A DNA stretch of 64,000 bases from assembly GCF_000143415.4 (NCBI RefSeq), contig NW_003314306.1:652897-716896 (forward strand). The letters run 5' to 3'. The notes beneath the pieces were generated by a model that searched no databases, was not told the DNA's origin, and was given only the letters and a program-made list of their open reading frames with translations. Positions 63,989 to 64,000 of this stretch are shown here, piece after piece; within the stretch, counting starts at the first letter, position 1; every line of letters begins with the position of its first letter. This DNA comes from Selaginella moellendorffii. Taxonomy: Eukaryota; Streptophyta; Lycopodiopsida; Selaginellales; Selaginellaceae. Both the position numbers and the translations under genes were made by a program.

Positions 63989-64000
63989 TAGGAAATTTGG

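Noticed and set aside
1-64000. CRISPR arrays, operons, bacterial ribosome-binding sites
   Set aside because: The window is plant nuclear DNA with spliced genes; no direct-repeat spacer arrays were seen.

Overview
The window is nuclear DNA from a land plant. It holds multi-exon genes with very short GT-AG introns (mostly 45-100 bp), intergenic spacers often under 200 bp, five PLS-type pentatricopeptide repeat (PPR) genes plus one short THA8-like PPR gene, plastid- and mitochondrion-targeted proteins, and a TTTAGGG telomere-type repeat. A nucleus-encoded mitochondrial-type L16, an HSPA12-like Hsp70, kinase-Sel1 fusions and Hedgehog-like Hint proteins together point to a compact lycophyte genome (Selaginella-like). 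The species is inferred, not proven. Two runs of N (45814-45913, 60485-60654) are assembly gaps.

Left part (1-13.9 kb): the tail of a tRNA CCA-adding enzyme, a carboxylesterase and a PPR gene on the minus strand, a 27-exon molybdenum aldehyde oxidase on plus, acireductone dioxygenase (minus) and a secreted PI-PLC-X-like protein (minus). From 13.9 to 19.9 kb lies a gene-poor, very AT-rich island with decayed coding relics. Next come an HSPA12-type Hsp70-like gene and a serine carboxypeptidase of family S28 (both minus).

Middle (24-42 kb): a rearranged district. Two intact PPR genes (one with a DYW domain) and a tandem pair made of an active kinase-Sel1 protein and a degenerate HeLo-like/pseudokinase protein are flanked on both sides by mosaic pseudogenes built from pieces of the same PPR and kinase genes. 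An ankyrin-repeat gene follows.

Right part (42-64 kb): nuclear mitochondrial-type L16, a PPR gene, an SRC2-like C2 protein, an ARM/HEAT-like relic, PIG-B (GPI mannosyltransferase 3), TTM3 and MZT1/GIP in a possible dicistronic arrangement, then a tight plus-strand run: RNF170-like RING ligase, THA8-like PPR, EF-P, F-box protein (frameshifted), WCRKC thioredoxin and a broken PPR gene. The window ends with a head-to-head pair of genes for secreted, cysteine-rich, Hedgehog-type Hint proteins.

The strongest candidates for something new are the Hint pair (61.8-64.0 kb), the kinase/HeLo-pseudokinase pair separated by 38 bp (32.7-36.9 kb), and MZT1 lying 90 bp upstream of TTM3 (51.8-52.9 kb). Exon coordinates were worked out by eye from splice consensus, reading phase and family similarity. 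No alignment or transcript data were available.
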